Shown one piece after another: positions 15,954 through 24,614 of a DNA stretch of 64,000 nucleotides. The position numbers and the translations under genes are program-made. The notes beneath the pieces are model-generated. The model did no database searches, was not told where the DNA came from, and was given only the letters and a program-made list of their open reading frames with translations. The DNA comes from Salinimicrobium catena (GTDB lineage: Bacteria > Bacteroidota > Bacteroidia > Flavobacteriales > Flavobacteriaceae): the NCBI RefSeq assembly GCF_900102915.1, contig NZ_FNGG01000005.1:62001-126000 (forward strand), in the 5' to 3' direction. Numbering within the stretch: position 1 is the first letter of the stretch; the number at the start of each line of letters is the position of its first letter.

Positions 15954-17015
15954 TCAGGGCTCAAAAATGACTCCTGAAGAGTGGTCTTTTGAGGCTCCGG
16001 TTACAGAACTCAGCACATTGACCTCTCCCCGTAGTTTGAGAACCCCCAAAAATCCGAAGATGAGCGCTTCTTTGAAATTTACCAGGTCTGCGGAAGGGAT
16101 GACCACCTCAACCTTAGTTCGTTCCGCGATCTCCCGAATCAAATAGCCATTGAAGGCGCCCCCGCCGGTGACAAGGACCTTTGTTGTTTCATCACCTTTG
16201 AGTTCCTTAGCGATCTGGGTCCCGGCATGTACCGTGTAGGTACGCAGGGCCGAAGCTACGGAAGCCGTGTCTTCAAAAAACGGAAGAATGTTGCTGTTCA
16301 CCCATTCTATCCCCAGGGATTTCGGTGGATTCTGTTGATAATACGGCAGGGAATTCAGTTTTTCCAGCAGCCCCTGCTCTATCTTTCCTGAAGCCGCGAT
16401 CTCGCCGTCACGGTCATAAGCCAGGTTGAGCTTATTTGCAAGAAAATTGAGAACGGTATTGACCGCGCAAATGTCGTAGGCGATCCTTGTTCCGTTCCTG
16501 TTAGTGGAAATATTCGCAAAACCGCCCAGATTGAGGCAGTAATCATATTCAGAAAAGAGGAGCTCATCGCCTATAGGCACCAAAGGGGCGCCCTGGCCTC
16601 CCAGGTCCACATCCTGCACCCTGAAATCACAAACCACCTTATGCCCCAGCATCTTTGCCAGTTTTGGAAGATTTCCTATCTGCAGGGTAAAGCCGTTTTC
16701 AGGTTCGTGTTTTATGGTATGCCCGTGGCTGCAAACGGAATCTATATCTTTAATCTCGTGTTTCTGTATAAAACCATGGATAACTTCAGCAAGATAAGAG
16801 GTGTATTCCTCGTTGAAATTATGCAGGCGAAGGTCATTGTAAAAAAGCGCTTCAGAAAGTTTCTTCTGCCATTCTTCGGGATAAGGAATGGTTTCAGCAG
16901 TGAGAATTTTATAGTCCCAGGTTTCGTTTTTTTGAAAATTCAGCAGGGCGATATCGATGCCATCCAGAGAAGTTCCGGACATTATTCCTAAAACGTTGTA
17001 GTTATTTTCATTCAT
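15954..17015 (-). CDS. anmK: Anhydro-N-acetylmuramic acid kinase
   Basis: About 353 residues. The actin-fold kinase begins NYNVLGIMSGTSLDGIDIALL (phosphate-1 loop). It continues with CSHGHTIKHEP, TLQIGNLPKLA, VVCDFRVQDVDLGGQGAPLVPIGDELLF and CLNLGGFANIS. VLVTGGGAFNGYLI sits near the C-terminus. All are AnmK motifs. AnmK hydrolyses the 1,6-anhydro ring and phosphorylates MurNAc at O6 in cell-wall recycling. ATG at 17015 (MNENNYNVLG) is chosen over the longer open frame to 17132, which overlaps the divergent acyl-CoA dehydrogenase start. Confidence 0.93.
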   Translation of the reverse strand: MNENNYNVLGIMSGTSLDGIDIALLNFQKNETWDYKILTAETIPYPEEWQKKLSEALFYNDLRLHNFNEEYTSYLAEVIHGFIQKHEIKDIDSVCSHGHTIKHEPENGFTLQIGNLPKLAKMLGHKVVCDFRVQDVDLGGQGAPLVPIGDELLFSEYDYCLNLGGFANISTNRNGTRIAYDICAVNTVLNFLANKLNLAYDRDGEIAASGKIEQGLLEKLNSLPYYQQNPPKSLGIEWVNSNILPFFEDTASVASALRTYTVHAGTQIAKELKGDETTKVLVTGGGAFNGYLIREIAERTKVEVVIPSADLVNFKEALIFGFLGVLKLRGEVNVLSSVTGASKDHSSGVIFEP

Positions 17016-17038
17016 GAGGGTAAAAATAAGCTTCTTAA

Positions 17039-17069
17039 TTGAAAAAGTGTAGGTAAAACGGTATCTTTG
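17039..17069 (+). promoter_or_regulatory. TTG-N20-TATCTTTG promoter of the acyl-CoA dehydrogenase
   Basis: TTG (17039-17041), a 20-base spacer and TATCTTTG (17062-17069) match the Flavobacteria promoter. It ends 36 bases before the ATG at 17106 and lies between divergent anmK and the dehydrogenase. Confidence 0.65.
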
Positions 17070-17105
17070 GGCTCGAAAATTCAACTTTTTTAAACATTTA
17101 ACCGA

Positions 17106-18248
17106 ATGGATTTCAAGCTTACTGAAGAGCATCTAATGATACGTGACGCGGCACGTGACTTCGCAAAAACAGAATTACTTCCCGGCGTAATAGAAAGAGA
17201 CGAAAAACAGGAATTTCCGAAAGAACAGGTAAAGAAGATGGGGGAGCTTGGCTTCCTTGGAATGATGGTTTCGCCGGAATATGGCGGGGGCGGAATGGAT
17301 ACGGTTTCTTACGTGCTGGCCATGGAAGAGATCTCCAAGATCGACGCTTCGGCGTCTGTGGTAATGTCGGTGAACAACTCACTGGTATGCTGGGGGCTTG
17401 ACCACTACGGAAACGAGGCCCAGAAGGAAAAATACCTTACCAAACTGGCAACAGGAGAATCAATAGGGGCTTTCTGCCTTTCTGAACCAGAAGCCGGAAG
17501 TGACGCCACTTCACAGAAGACCACTGCGATAGACAAAGGTGACCATTACGTGCTTAACGGCACAAAGAACTGGATCACTAACGGGAGCACTGCTGATTAT
17601 TATATAGTGATCGCCCAAACCGATGTGGAGAAAAAACACAGAGGGATCAATGCCTTCATCGTGGAAAAAGGATGGGAAGGTTTTGAGATAGGACCTAAAG
17701 AGCAAAAATTGGGTATCCGCGGAAGTGATACGCATTCTTTGATCTTTAACGATGTGAAAGTTCCTAAAGAGAACCGCATTGGAGAAGACGGATTCGGATT
17801 TAAGTTCGCGATGAAAACTCTATCCGGAGGACGAATTGGGATCGCGGCGCAGGCTTTAGGAATCGCTTCAGGTGCTTACGAACTGGCCAAAGAATACTCA
17901 AAAGTGAGAAAAGCTTTTGGAACCGAGATCATGAACCACCAGGCCATCGCCTTCAAACTAGCCGATATGCACACTTCTATTGAAGCTGCAAGACATTTGG
18001 TAATGAAAGCTGCCTGCGATAAGGACAAAGGTGAGAACTACGATCTTTCAGGAGCCATGGCGAAGTTGTTCGCTTCAAAAACAGCAATGGACGTGGCTGT
18101 GGAAGCAGTACAGGTTCACGGAGGAAACGGATACGTTAAAGAATATCACGTAGAGCGATTAATGAGAGATGCCAAGATCACTCAGATCTACGAAGGAACT
18201 TCAGAGATCCAAAAGATCGTGATCTCAAGAAGTATTTTGAGAGACTAA
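17106..18248 (+). CDS. Short-chain acyl-CoA dehydrogenase
   Basis: A 380-residue FAD enzyme. The N-terminal helical domain begins MDFKLTEEHLMIRDAARDFAK. The middle beta domain contains FCLSEPEAGSDA, KNWITNG and GIRGSDTHSLIFNDVKVP. The C-terminal domain has LSGGRIGIAAQALGIA, VEAVQVHGGNGYVKEYHVERLMRDAKI and YEGTSEIQKIVISR, whose Glu at about residue 363 is the catalytic base of butyryl/short-chain members. It removes two hydrogens from acyl-CoA in fatty- or amino-acid breakdown, passing electrons to ETF. Single-gene unit with its own promoter and terminator. Confidence 0.92.
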   Translation: MDFKLTEEHLMIRDAARDFAKTELLPGVIERDEKQEFPKEQVKKMGELGFLGMMVSPEYGGGGMDTVSYVLAMEEISKIDASASVVMSVNNSLVCWGLDHYGNEAQKEKYLTKLATGESIGAFCLSEPEAGSDATSQKTTAIDKGDHYVLNGTKNWITNGSTADYYIVIAQTDVEKKHRGINAFIVEKGWEGFEIGPKEQKLGIRGSDTHSLIFNDVKVPKENRIGEDGFGFKFAMKTLSGGRIGIAAQALGIASGAYELAKEYSKVRKAFGTEIMNHQAIAFKLADMHTSIEAARHLVMKAACDKDKGENYDLSGAMAKLFASKTAMDVAVEAVQVHGGNGYVKEYHVERLMRDAKITQIYEGTSEIQKIVISRSILRD

Positions 18249-18266
18249 GATTTCCTCTCTATAAAT

Positions 18267-18296
18267 CAAAAAAAGCAGCCCACGGGCTGCTTTTTT
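18267..18296. terminator. Bidirectional terminator between convergent genes
   Basis: AGCAGCCC and GGGCTGCT form a near-perfect inverted repeat flanked by A-run and T-run, so it works for the acyl-CoA dehydrogenase (plus) and the barrel protein (minus). Confidence 0.9.
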
Positions 18297-18316
18297 CATA
18301 TCTGATAATTTATCGA

Positions 18317-20041
18317 TTACCTCCTTCCGAAGTCGAACTTATATGTAGCCCCTGCCATCACCTGCAGTCCCATCACCGGATAGCCCATCCATTTCTGATA
18401 GTTGTCGCCAAAAAGGTTATTTCCTTTGGCAAATATTGACAACTGGTCATTGAATCTGTAGCCTAAATTAAGATTCAGGTCAAAATAACTGTCGAGAGTC
18501 ACGACTTCAGGATTAACAGGCAACACTGAAGGGCCACCATTGTCAAAGGACACCTCATCCTTCCGCTCCCCGACAAAGAAAGCATTCGCTCCCGCGAACC
18601 AGTTTTCGGTGATCTGGTAGTCTGCCAGTAAATTCGCTTTGAAATCGGGCAGGTTCCAGGCTTCGGCCTCCACATCGGTGTCATAAACGAAATATTCTCC
18701 GTTAAGGCGCAGGTTAAAGCTTCGGTTCACATCAAAATTCAGCTCTCCAAAAGCCGAAACCGTCTTCACCTTATCATACACCACTCCAAAGGAATTACCG
18801 TGGGCATAATCCTCATCATTATTTACTGTGTACTGCGGATAAGCTTTGAACAAAGGCTTCATATCTTCAGAGATATAAGAACCTTTAATATTGAAACCTA
18901 CCGAGTTAGATAGCTTTCCTTTGGCTCCCACATAAGCATTGGTCTGCTGATCTGTAGGCTGCACTACCAGAGTTGGCGCTACAAAAGGGTTCTTTTGGGT
19001 AAAATTGTAGTAACTATTTTGTTTCAGGCCACCTTCCAGTCCGCCGTAGGCAATAAAATACTCTCCTGCCATTCTATAGCTGGCGGTAACTTTTGGATAG
19101 ACAAAGACGCTCCCGTCGCTGTTCTCTGTATCCATACTGTAGAAAACAGCGGCACCAAGGTTTAAGGTCAGGTCATCTCTTAAGATCAACAGGCTGGAAT
19201 CCAGTCCCAGGTTGAAAAAGCTGTAATTGAGGCCTTCTTCAGTAAAAAAGGCGCGGTCAAAACTGCCGTTCACATAATCAAGGTGAAAGTTGGTGTGAAA
19301 CAACTCCCCGCCTATGGGCAATTCTAAAGTTGGCTTAACAGTAAATCGGTGTTCAACCGAACTGTAATCATCTCCGAAGTACCGGTATTTTGCTTCAGCC
19401 CTGTCAAAAAAGGAATCCTCCAAGTTGATCTCCCCGCCTGCGTACACGCTGTAATAATTGTGCAGCGGATCGATCCCTGGAGAAGCTGTAGCTACTGAAG
19501 GTTCCACCCCATACCAGTTGAACAACTGATGTTCCACTCCAAAATCTGTGTTCCAGGTCAAATTTCTCTGGCGCGAGGAATAGTTCAGGTTGAGTTCGGT
19601 ATCGTAGTAATGATCGTCCAGCACCACGTCTTCAATGTCTCCCTGGGCAGAATTGTGAGTAAGGAAAATTCCGAAGTTATTGGTTCGGTTCACCTCCAGG
19701 TTGCTGTAAAACTCGGCGAGTACGCTGGTGTAGGTTCCGAACCCAAGTGTAAAATAGTTCTCGTACACCTTTGGAGGTCTCTCCCGCTCCAGACCGGCGG
19801 CCCGTCCTTTTGCCGGGGAAAAGGTAGAGGCTACGGGAACCGAAAAAATGCTGTATTCCACTTTTTTCTTCTCGAGGTCTATGGAATCTGTGATCGCCGG
19901 CTTTTCCTTGATCTTATAGGCATCGCTCACGCTGGGCGTGTAGGGCTTTACCACGACTATGGAATCGCTCTTGATCTCCTGAGCGCTGAGCAGCCCGGTG
20001 AAAAAGAAAAACAATATATAAGCGAATGATCTTATTTTCAT
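18317..20041 (-). CDS. TonB-dependent receptor-like outer-membrane beta-barrel protein
   Basis: A 574-residue secreted protein with signal MKIRSFAYILFFFFTGLLSAQ. There is no carboxypeptidase-like domain and no plug-domain TonB box. Instead a short N-terminal region (IVVVKPYTPSVSDAYKIKEKPAI) leads to about 450 residues of alternating aromatic barrel strands such as YFTLGFGTYTSVLAEFYSNLEV. It ends with a receptor-like region, LGYRFNDQLSIFAKGNNLFGDNYQKW, and terminal aromatic strand YKFDFGRR. It lies 26 bases downstream of the giant TPR gene and is surely in its operon; the two probably form one envelope complex of unknown role. Confidence 0.8.
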   Translation of the reverse strand: MKIRSFAYILFFFFTGLLSAQEIKSDSIVVVKPYTPSVSDAYKIKEKPAITDSIDLEKKKVEYSIFSVPVASTFSPAKGRAAGLERERPPKVYENYFTLGFGTYTSVLAEFYSNLEVNRTNNFGIFLTHNSAQGDIEDVVLDDHYYDTELNLNYSSRQRNLTWNTDFGVEHQLFNWYGVEPSVATASPGIDPLHNYYSVYAGGEINLEDSFFDRAEAKYRYFGDDYSSVEHRFTVKPTLELPIGGELFHTNFHLDYVNGSFDRAFFTEEGLNYSFFNLGLDSSLLILRDDLTLNLGAAVFYSMDTENSDGSVFVYPKVTASYRMAGEYFIAYGGLEGGLKQNSYYNFTQKNPFVAPTLVVQPTDQQTNAYVGAKGKLSNSVGFNIKGSYISEDMKPLFKAYPQYTVNNDEDYAHGNSFGVVYDKVKTVSAFGELNFDVNRSFNLRLNGEYFVYDTDVEAEAWNLPDFKANLLADYQITENWFAGANAFFVGERKDEVSFDNGGPSVLPVNPEVVTLDSYFDLNLNLGYRFNDQLSIFAKGNNLFGDNYQKWMGYPVMGLQVMAGATYKFDFGRR

Positions 20042-20067
20042 GGGAAGGCTATGTTTTTTTATGAAAA

Positions 20068-23000
20068 TTAATTGTTGGGGTTTACTGAAGCGTTCGTTTT
20101 GGCTTCTTCGGCTTTGATGCGCGCCAGTTCCTGTTTGGCCTCTTGCACTACCTCGGGGAACTGGGAGAAATTCTTCACCACATTGTCCAGAATGTATGTC
20201 GCCTGGTAAGCATCATCCAATTCATAGAAGTTTTTCCCCATGAGCACCAAGCCTTTGGCACCGTACAGCTTGTAGCCCGAATACTCTTTGGCCAGCCTCT
20301 GCACCACATCATTGGAACCTTTGTAATTTCCGGCCTTGTGCTTAAAGTAAGCATCATAATAAAGGGCTTCGGCGGCAAGTTCTCCTGTGGCCGTTTTCTG
20401 AACTTCGGCATATGCCTGTTTGGCCTTGGCTTCATTTCCGGTTTTAATGGCAGCGCGGGCAATGATCACCTGCGCGTCATTTTTGGCCTCTTTTTCCGCT
20501 TCAGGATTTGCAAGAACTTTTTCTGCATAGGCTACAGCCTCATTATATTTATTCTCCTGCAGGTATGATTTCATGAGGTTGGACTGCGCGAAAATCACAT
20601 TTTGAGGGTAAGATGCTTCGGCCTCCAGACGCTTTAGCACGGGAATGGCATCGGAATAATTTCTATTCTCCAGGTAGACTTCAGAAAGTCTTGCCAGAGC
20701 CTGCTCCACATGCTCACTGCTCCCCCTGTTAATGACAAACTGGTAATGCGGAATGCTTTTCTTCTTATTGCCTTCACGGAAATACAGCTGCGCCAGGTAA
20801 AAATTAGCGTCAATTGAGTGAATTCCATTAGGGAAAGAGTTCAGGTATTTTTCAAGAGAAGTGATAGCCTGCTGAGTCTTGTTCTCCCTGTATTGCTTTT
20901 CTGCCGCCTCAAAAGAGGTGTTATCCAGATCGGCATCGGTCACTTCCACAAAATCCAGGTTTCGTACCCAGGCAGCGTATTCGTCAATCCTACCCAGATC
21001 GATATAGACCAGTCTGGCGGTTTGCACGGCCTGTGCCGCTTCGGGGGAATTAGGATGGTCTGTGACCACTTTTTTGAGTTTATCCAGTGCCTGATTTCCG
21101 CGGTCATTATTATAATGTATCAATCCCTGCTTCAAAAGGGCTTTTGGCACCAGCGAACTTCCCGGCACATCTCTGATAAGCCTGTCATAAGCTTCCAGGG
21201 CGCGAGCATTGTTATTCATGGACACATAAGTGTTGCCAAGTTCATAGGATGCATCGTCCCTGTACGGAGAACGCGGGTACCTGCTTAAAAATTCATTCAG
21301 CGCCTCCAGTTTTGTCTGGTTGCGGTTCACGAATCCGTAGCTGATAGCTTTTTGAAATGCCGCATAGTCATTTTCTGAACCGTTAAGCGAGATCGCAGAG
21401 TTATAGGCTTCCATCGCTGGCCAGTAGTTGCTGTTCACAAAATAGCTGTCCCCAAGCCTCACATAGGCATCATTGCGATGTGCCCTATCATGATCGGCGT
21501 TGGCAGCATATCGCTTGAAATAGTCTATCGCACGATCGTACTCTCGTTGCTTGAAATAGGCGTAACCGATATTGTAATCGAGGTTTTCCCTTTCTGAAGC
21601 CTCTTTGGCGCCGCTCATTCCGCTGAATTCACGGTACCCGATCAACGCCTCCTGATAATTCCGAAGGTTAAATTCACTTTCCGCTTTCCAGAAAGTGGCA
21701 AGAGCAGTAAAACGCGGATCACGACGTTCATTCAACGCCATATCGAAGAACTCTTTAGCTTCGGAATAATTCCCTTCATTGAAAAGTTCCAGTCCGCGGT
21801 AGAGAGCCACCTGCTGATAGACCACATTGTTGCGGAAGTCCCGGCTTCCCTGAAGCAGCCTCATGGCTTCCTCGTAATTCTTTGTAGTAATAAAAGAGTT
21901 GATCAATAATTCATAGATCTCATCTTTTGCGGGAGAATTTGGATACTGCTCCAGGTAATTCATCAGCACCTGAGGTACACTTGCATAGTTATTCCCTATC
22001 TCATAGCTCAATTTCGCATAGTTCAAAGCCGCATCTGCCTGGATCTCCTTGTTGAAATCCATCTCGCTGGCATTCTTGAAGGCGTTGAGAGCCTGTTGTT
22101 TTTTATCGGTCTTCAGGTAAGATTGCGCCAGGTGGTAATAAGCGTTCTGGGCCACGGCATTGTTCCCGTCAATGATCTTGTTAAATTCTGAAATCGCTTT
22201 TTCAAAATCCCCCTGCTGAAAATAAACATATCCCAGCTGGTAATAATCGGTGTTGTTCCATTTACCACGCTGACCTTTATATTCGGTCAAATACGGAATG
22301 GCTTTTTCATATTCTCCCAGGTTGAAATAGCTTTCCCCAATGATCTTGTTCAGTTCTGACTGGTCTTTCCTGTCGGCTCTTGGCAGCTGTTCCAGCCCCA
22401 GTTCAATGGCCTTTTCAAAGTTCCCCTGCTTGAAGTTCATATCGGCCTGGAAGTAAGAAAGGTCTTCCCGGTATTCCTCTTCGAGCTCCACGTCTTCAAA
22501 AAGTTCCTGTGCCTGCCGGTAATCATCACCTTCATAGGCCATGAACCCGAGGTAATATTTGGCCTTGGAACCATATTTTTTGGAATTCTTTACTTTTCCG
22601 AGATATTCTTTAGCCTCTTCGAATTTATTGCCTTTAAAATAGGCGTACCCGTTATTGAAGTAGAACCGCTCTTTTTCAGACCTGCTAAGGTTACGCTGGT
22701 CTACCGTATCATACCATTTCCTGGCAAGGCTGTATTTTCCCGTCTCGAAATAATAATCAGCTACATCAAGAAAAGCAGCATTGGTCTTAGTGCTGGTAGG
22801 ATAGCGTTCCACAAAATCTTCCATGAGCTCATCGGCTCCCGGCTGGTTGAGCCTTATCGCGGCATTGGCAATATAATAGGCGCAATTGGCTTTGATCCTT
22901 TCATCTTCCACCTCATCCTGCACCTCGTCAAAAAGGGTTTGTGCAGCAAGGTATTGGCCGTTATTATAGAGTTCGAGCGCCCTGTTGTAATCTACCAGCT

Positions 23001-23088
23001 CATTGGTATGGATGGCAGATTGCTGGGGGAAAACCGAAATGGAGAAGAAGAGAAAAACAACAAAAAGAAAGGTTTTGTTCTGTATCAT
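20068..23088 (-). CDS. Large secreted tetratricopeptide repeat protein
   Basis: A 1006-residue protein with signal peptide (MIQNKTFLFVVFLFFSISVFPQ), then about two dozen TPR-like helical repeats over nearly the whole length. Examples are YNRALELYNNGQYLAAQTLF, YYQLGYVYFQQGDFEKAI and NIGYAYFKQREYDRAIDYF. The C-terminus is charged (ARIKAEEAKTNASV). No enzyme motif is seen. Such TPR solenoids act as protein scaffolds in the periplasm. The conserved order with the barrel protein suggests it holds or feeds that barrel. It is divergent from ftsE across 186 bases. Confidence 0.87.
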   Translation of the reverse strand: MIQNKTFLFVVFLFFSISVFPQQSAIHTNELVDYNRALELYNNGQYLAAQTLFDEVQDEVEDERIKANCAYYIANAAIRLNQPGADELMEDFVERYPTSTKTNAAFLDVADYYFETGKYSLARKWYDTVDQRNLSRSEKERFYFNNGYAYFKGNKFEEAKEYLGKVKNSKKYGSKAKYYLGFMAYEGDDYRQAQELFEDVELEEEYREDLSYFQADMNFKQGNFEKAIELGLEQLPRADRKDQSELNKIIGESYFNLGEYEKAIPYLTEYKGQRGKWNNTDYYQLGYVYFQQGDFEKAISEFNKIIDGNNAVAQNAYYHLAQSYLKTDKKQQALNAFKNASEMDFNKEIQADAALNYAKLSYEIGNNYASVPQVLMNYLEQYPNSPAKDEIYELLINSFITTKNYEEAMRLLQGSRDFRNNVVYQQVALYRGLELFNEGNYSEAKEFFDMALNERRDPRFTALATFWKAESEFNLRNYQEALIGYREFSGMSGAKEASERENLDYNIGYAYFKQREYDRAIDYFKRYAANADHDRAHRNDAYVRLGDSYFVNSNYWPAMEAYNSAISLNGSENDYAAFQKAISYGFVNRNQTKLEALNEFLSRYPRSPYRDDASYELGNTYVSMNNNARALEAYDRLIRDVPGSSLVPKALLKQGLIHYNNDRGNQALDKLKKVVTDHPNSPEAAQAVQTARLVYIDLGRIDEYAAWVRNLDFVEVTDADLDNTSFEAAEKQYRENKTQQAITSLEKYLNSFPNGIHSIDANFYLAQLYFREGNKKKSIPHYQFVINRGSSEHVEQALARLSEVYLENRNYSDAIPVLKRLEAEASYPQNVIFAQSNLMKSYLQENKYNEAVAYAEKVLANPEAEKEAKNDAQVIIARAAIKTGNEAKAKQAYAEVQKTATGELAAEALYYDAYFKHKAGNYKGSNDVVQRLAKEYSGYKLYGAKGLVLMGKNFYELDDAYQATYILDNVVKNFSQFPEVVQEAKQELARIKAEEAKTNASVNPNN

Positions 23089-23274
23089 TCGAGGGTCTGG
23101 TTTTGTTGATGTATCAAAGATATAAGAATCTCTCTGGTATTAACGTCAATCTTGTAAGATAAATTATATGCATCGGCTAAATATGCGCTTCGGAAAAATC
23201 CTTCAGGAAAAATATAAGTTTCCTGAATATTTACGTTCTCTTTCTTACTTTTACCTCTCTAAAACACAATCTTC

Positions 23275-23958
23275 ATGTCCAACACGGTGCTGCACCTCAA
23301 AGACGCTTCCATTTACCAGCGCGAAACGCTAATTCTTTCTGAAGTCAATATCGAGATCCAAAAAGGGGAATTCGTTTACCTTATTGGAAAGACCGGAACC
23401 GGAAAAAGTAGTTTCATGAAAACCCTTTACGGGGACCTGCCTCTGATAGAAGGTGAAGGGAACATCGTGGATTACGACCTGCGGAAATTAAAGGAAAAGG
23501 ACATTCCCTTTCTGCGCCGTAAGCTGGGGGTGGTCTTCCAGGATTTCAAACTGCTGAATGATCGCAATGTGAACGAGAATCTGATCTTCGTGCTGAAGGC
23601 TACCGGCTGGAAAGATCGGGCGGCTATGGACCAGAAGATCGCTGAAGTGCTCAAAAAGGTTGGCATGGAGACCAAGGGCTTTAAAAATCCGTTCCAGCTT
23701 TCGGGAGGAGAACAACAGCGAATCGCCATTGCCCGTGCTTTGCTGAACGACCCCGAACTGATTCTTGCAGATGAGCCTACCGGGAACCTCGACCCGCAAA
23801 CTTCGGTAGAAGTGATGGAAGTCCTGCAGCAGATCAGCAAGAACGGAAAGACCATCCTCATGGCCACGCACGATTACGCCCTTTTACTGAAATATCCTTC
23901 CAAAACCCTAAAGTGCGACGGACAGAAAGTTTTTGAGGTGGTGCAGAAGACGGTTTAA
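23275..23958 (+). CDS. ftsE: Cell division ATP-binding protein FtsE
   Basis: A 227-residue ABC ATPase: Walker [10 protein letters not shown] (about residues 38-46), Q-loop [10 protein letters not shown], signature LSGGEQQR, Walker [14 protein letters not shown] and H-loop [24 protein letters not shown] and the small single-domain size match FtsE rather than LolD. FtsE with membrane partner FtsX controls peptidoglycan hydrolases at the septum. The FtsX gene is not adjacent, which is usual in Flavobacteriaceae. LolD is the main alternative. Confidence 0.87.
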   Translation: MSNTVLHLKDASIYQRETLILSEVNIEIQKGEFVYLIGKTGTGKSSFMKTLYGDLPLIEGEGNIVDYDLRKLKEKDIPFLRRKLGVVFQDFKLLNDRNVNENLIFVLKATGWKDRAAMDQKIAEVLKKVGMETKGFKNPFQLSGGEQQRIAIARALLNDPELILADEPTGNLDPQTSVEVMEVLQQISKNGKTILMATHDYALLLKYPSKTLKCDGQKVFEVVQKTV

Positions 23959-23967
23959 TTCTCTATC

Positions 23968-24039
23968 TGTCATTCAGAACGAAGCGCAGCGAAGTGAAGA
24001 ATTTATCCTGAAGAGATTCCTCCTGCCGTCGGAATGACA
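23968..24039. repeat. Intergenic repeat A with inverted ends
   Basis: A 72-bp element bounded by TGTCATTC and GAATGACA (8-bp inverted ends), with an inner GAAGCGCAGCGAAGTGAAG and TTCCTCCTGCCGTCGG. Elements of this wording recur in many Bacteroidota intergenic regions. No coding potential. Confidence 0.7.
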
Positions 24040-24093
24040 AACGTCTAATAAAAGACCTCCCAAAAATCACATTGAATACATCCTTCTAAAATA

Positions 24094-24155
24094 CCGTCAC
24101 CCTGAACTTGTTTCAGGGTCTTTTTTATAAGATGCTGAAATAAATTCAGCATGAC
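24094..24155. repeat. Intergenic repeat B, double palindrome
   Basis: Two palindromes, CCCTGAACTTGTTTCAGGG and GCTGAAATAAATTCAGC, are enclosed by CGTCA and TGACG. It could fold as a cruciform or a two-hairpin RNA. Typical Bacteroidota REP-like unit. Confidence 0.7.
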
Positions 24156-24164
24156 GCGCATCCT

Positions 24165-24238
24165 CTTCCCGACCCTCTCCAGAGGAGAGGGGAGGTGAAA
24201 AGATCAGCCCCTCTTCCATTGGGAGAGGCGTGAGTATG
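24165..24238. repeat. Intergenic repeat C, CCCTCTCC/GGAGAGGG palindromes
   Basis: CCCTCTCC-AGA-GGAGAGGG (24173-24191) is followed by a weaker CCTCTTCC/GGGAGAGG pair. The same type of palindrome occurs in frame inside the urocanate hydratase gene at 44367-44387. Confidence 0.7.
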
Positions 24239-24249
24239 GGATGACTTCC

Positions 24250-24288
24250 AAAAAAATAACCTCCCAAAAATCAGATTTTTGAGAGGCC
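24250..24288 (-). terminator. Terminator downstream of the YgjV-like gene
   Basis: Minus-strand CCTCTCAAAAATC pairs with ATTTTTGGGAGG, then TTATTTTTTT. The hairpin half ACCTCCCAAAAATCA is repeated at 24055-24069, on the other side of repeats B and C. Confidence 0.7.
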
Positions 24289-24312
24289 TCTAAATAAGTT
24301 TATTCGTTTCTA

Positions 24313-24552
24313 TTAAGCTTCAGCCGTTTTCCTGTTTATGAACAGGTAGTAAATGTTGATCAGGATAATGGCACCATTGGTAATGGCAATCGGCCATGAT
24401 CCAAGAAGAACTCCGTAGATGACGAACAGAAAACATCCCATGCTGTTGATATACCTCAGGGTGGTGATATTGCGCATAAGGAAGGATAACAGCAGTACCA
24501 AAGATGCTAAATACCCTATCCATTCGATGTATGATATTCCAAGAATTTCCAT
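24313..24552 (-). CDS. YgjV-like small inner-membrane protein
   Basis: A 79-residue protein with three membrane helices: IGYLASLVLLLSFLMR, LRYINSMGCFLFVIYGVLLG and WPIAITNGAIILINIYYLF. The pattern GYLAS...R.N..LR..N..G...F..YG......PI...N is that of the YgjV (Imp-YgjV) family, of unknown function. It starts 62 bases after the typA stop on the same strand and is likely co-transcribed. Confidence 0.75.
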   Translation of the reverse strand: MEILGISYIEWIGYLASLVLLLSFLMRNITTLRYINSMGCFLFVIYGVLLGSWPIAITNGAIILINIYYLFINRKTAEA

Positions 24553-24614
24553 AGTTAAAAATTAAGAGCTGCAAAATTAAAAAACCTGCAGCTCTTACTG
24601 ATATTTTAAAATAA

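Noticed and set aside
23275-23958. LolD instead of FtsE
   Set aside because: Sequence around the Q-loop and the small single-domain layout fit FtsE better; neighbouring genes include no lipoprotein-releasing permease.
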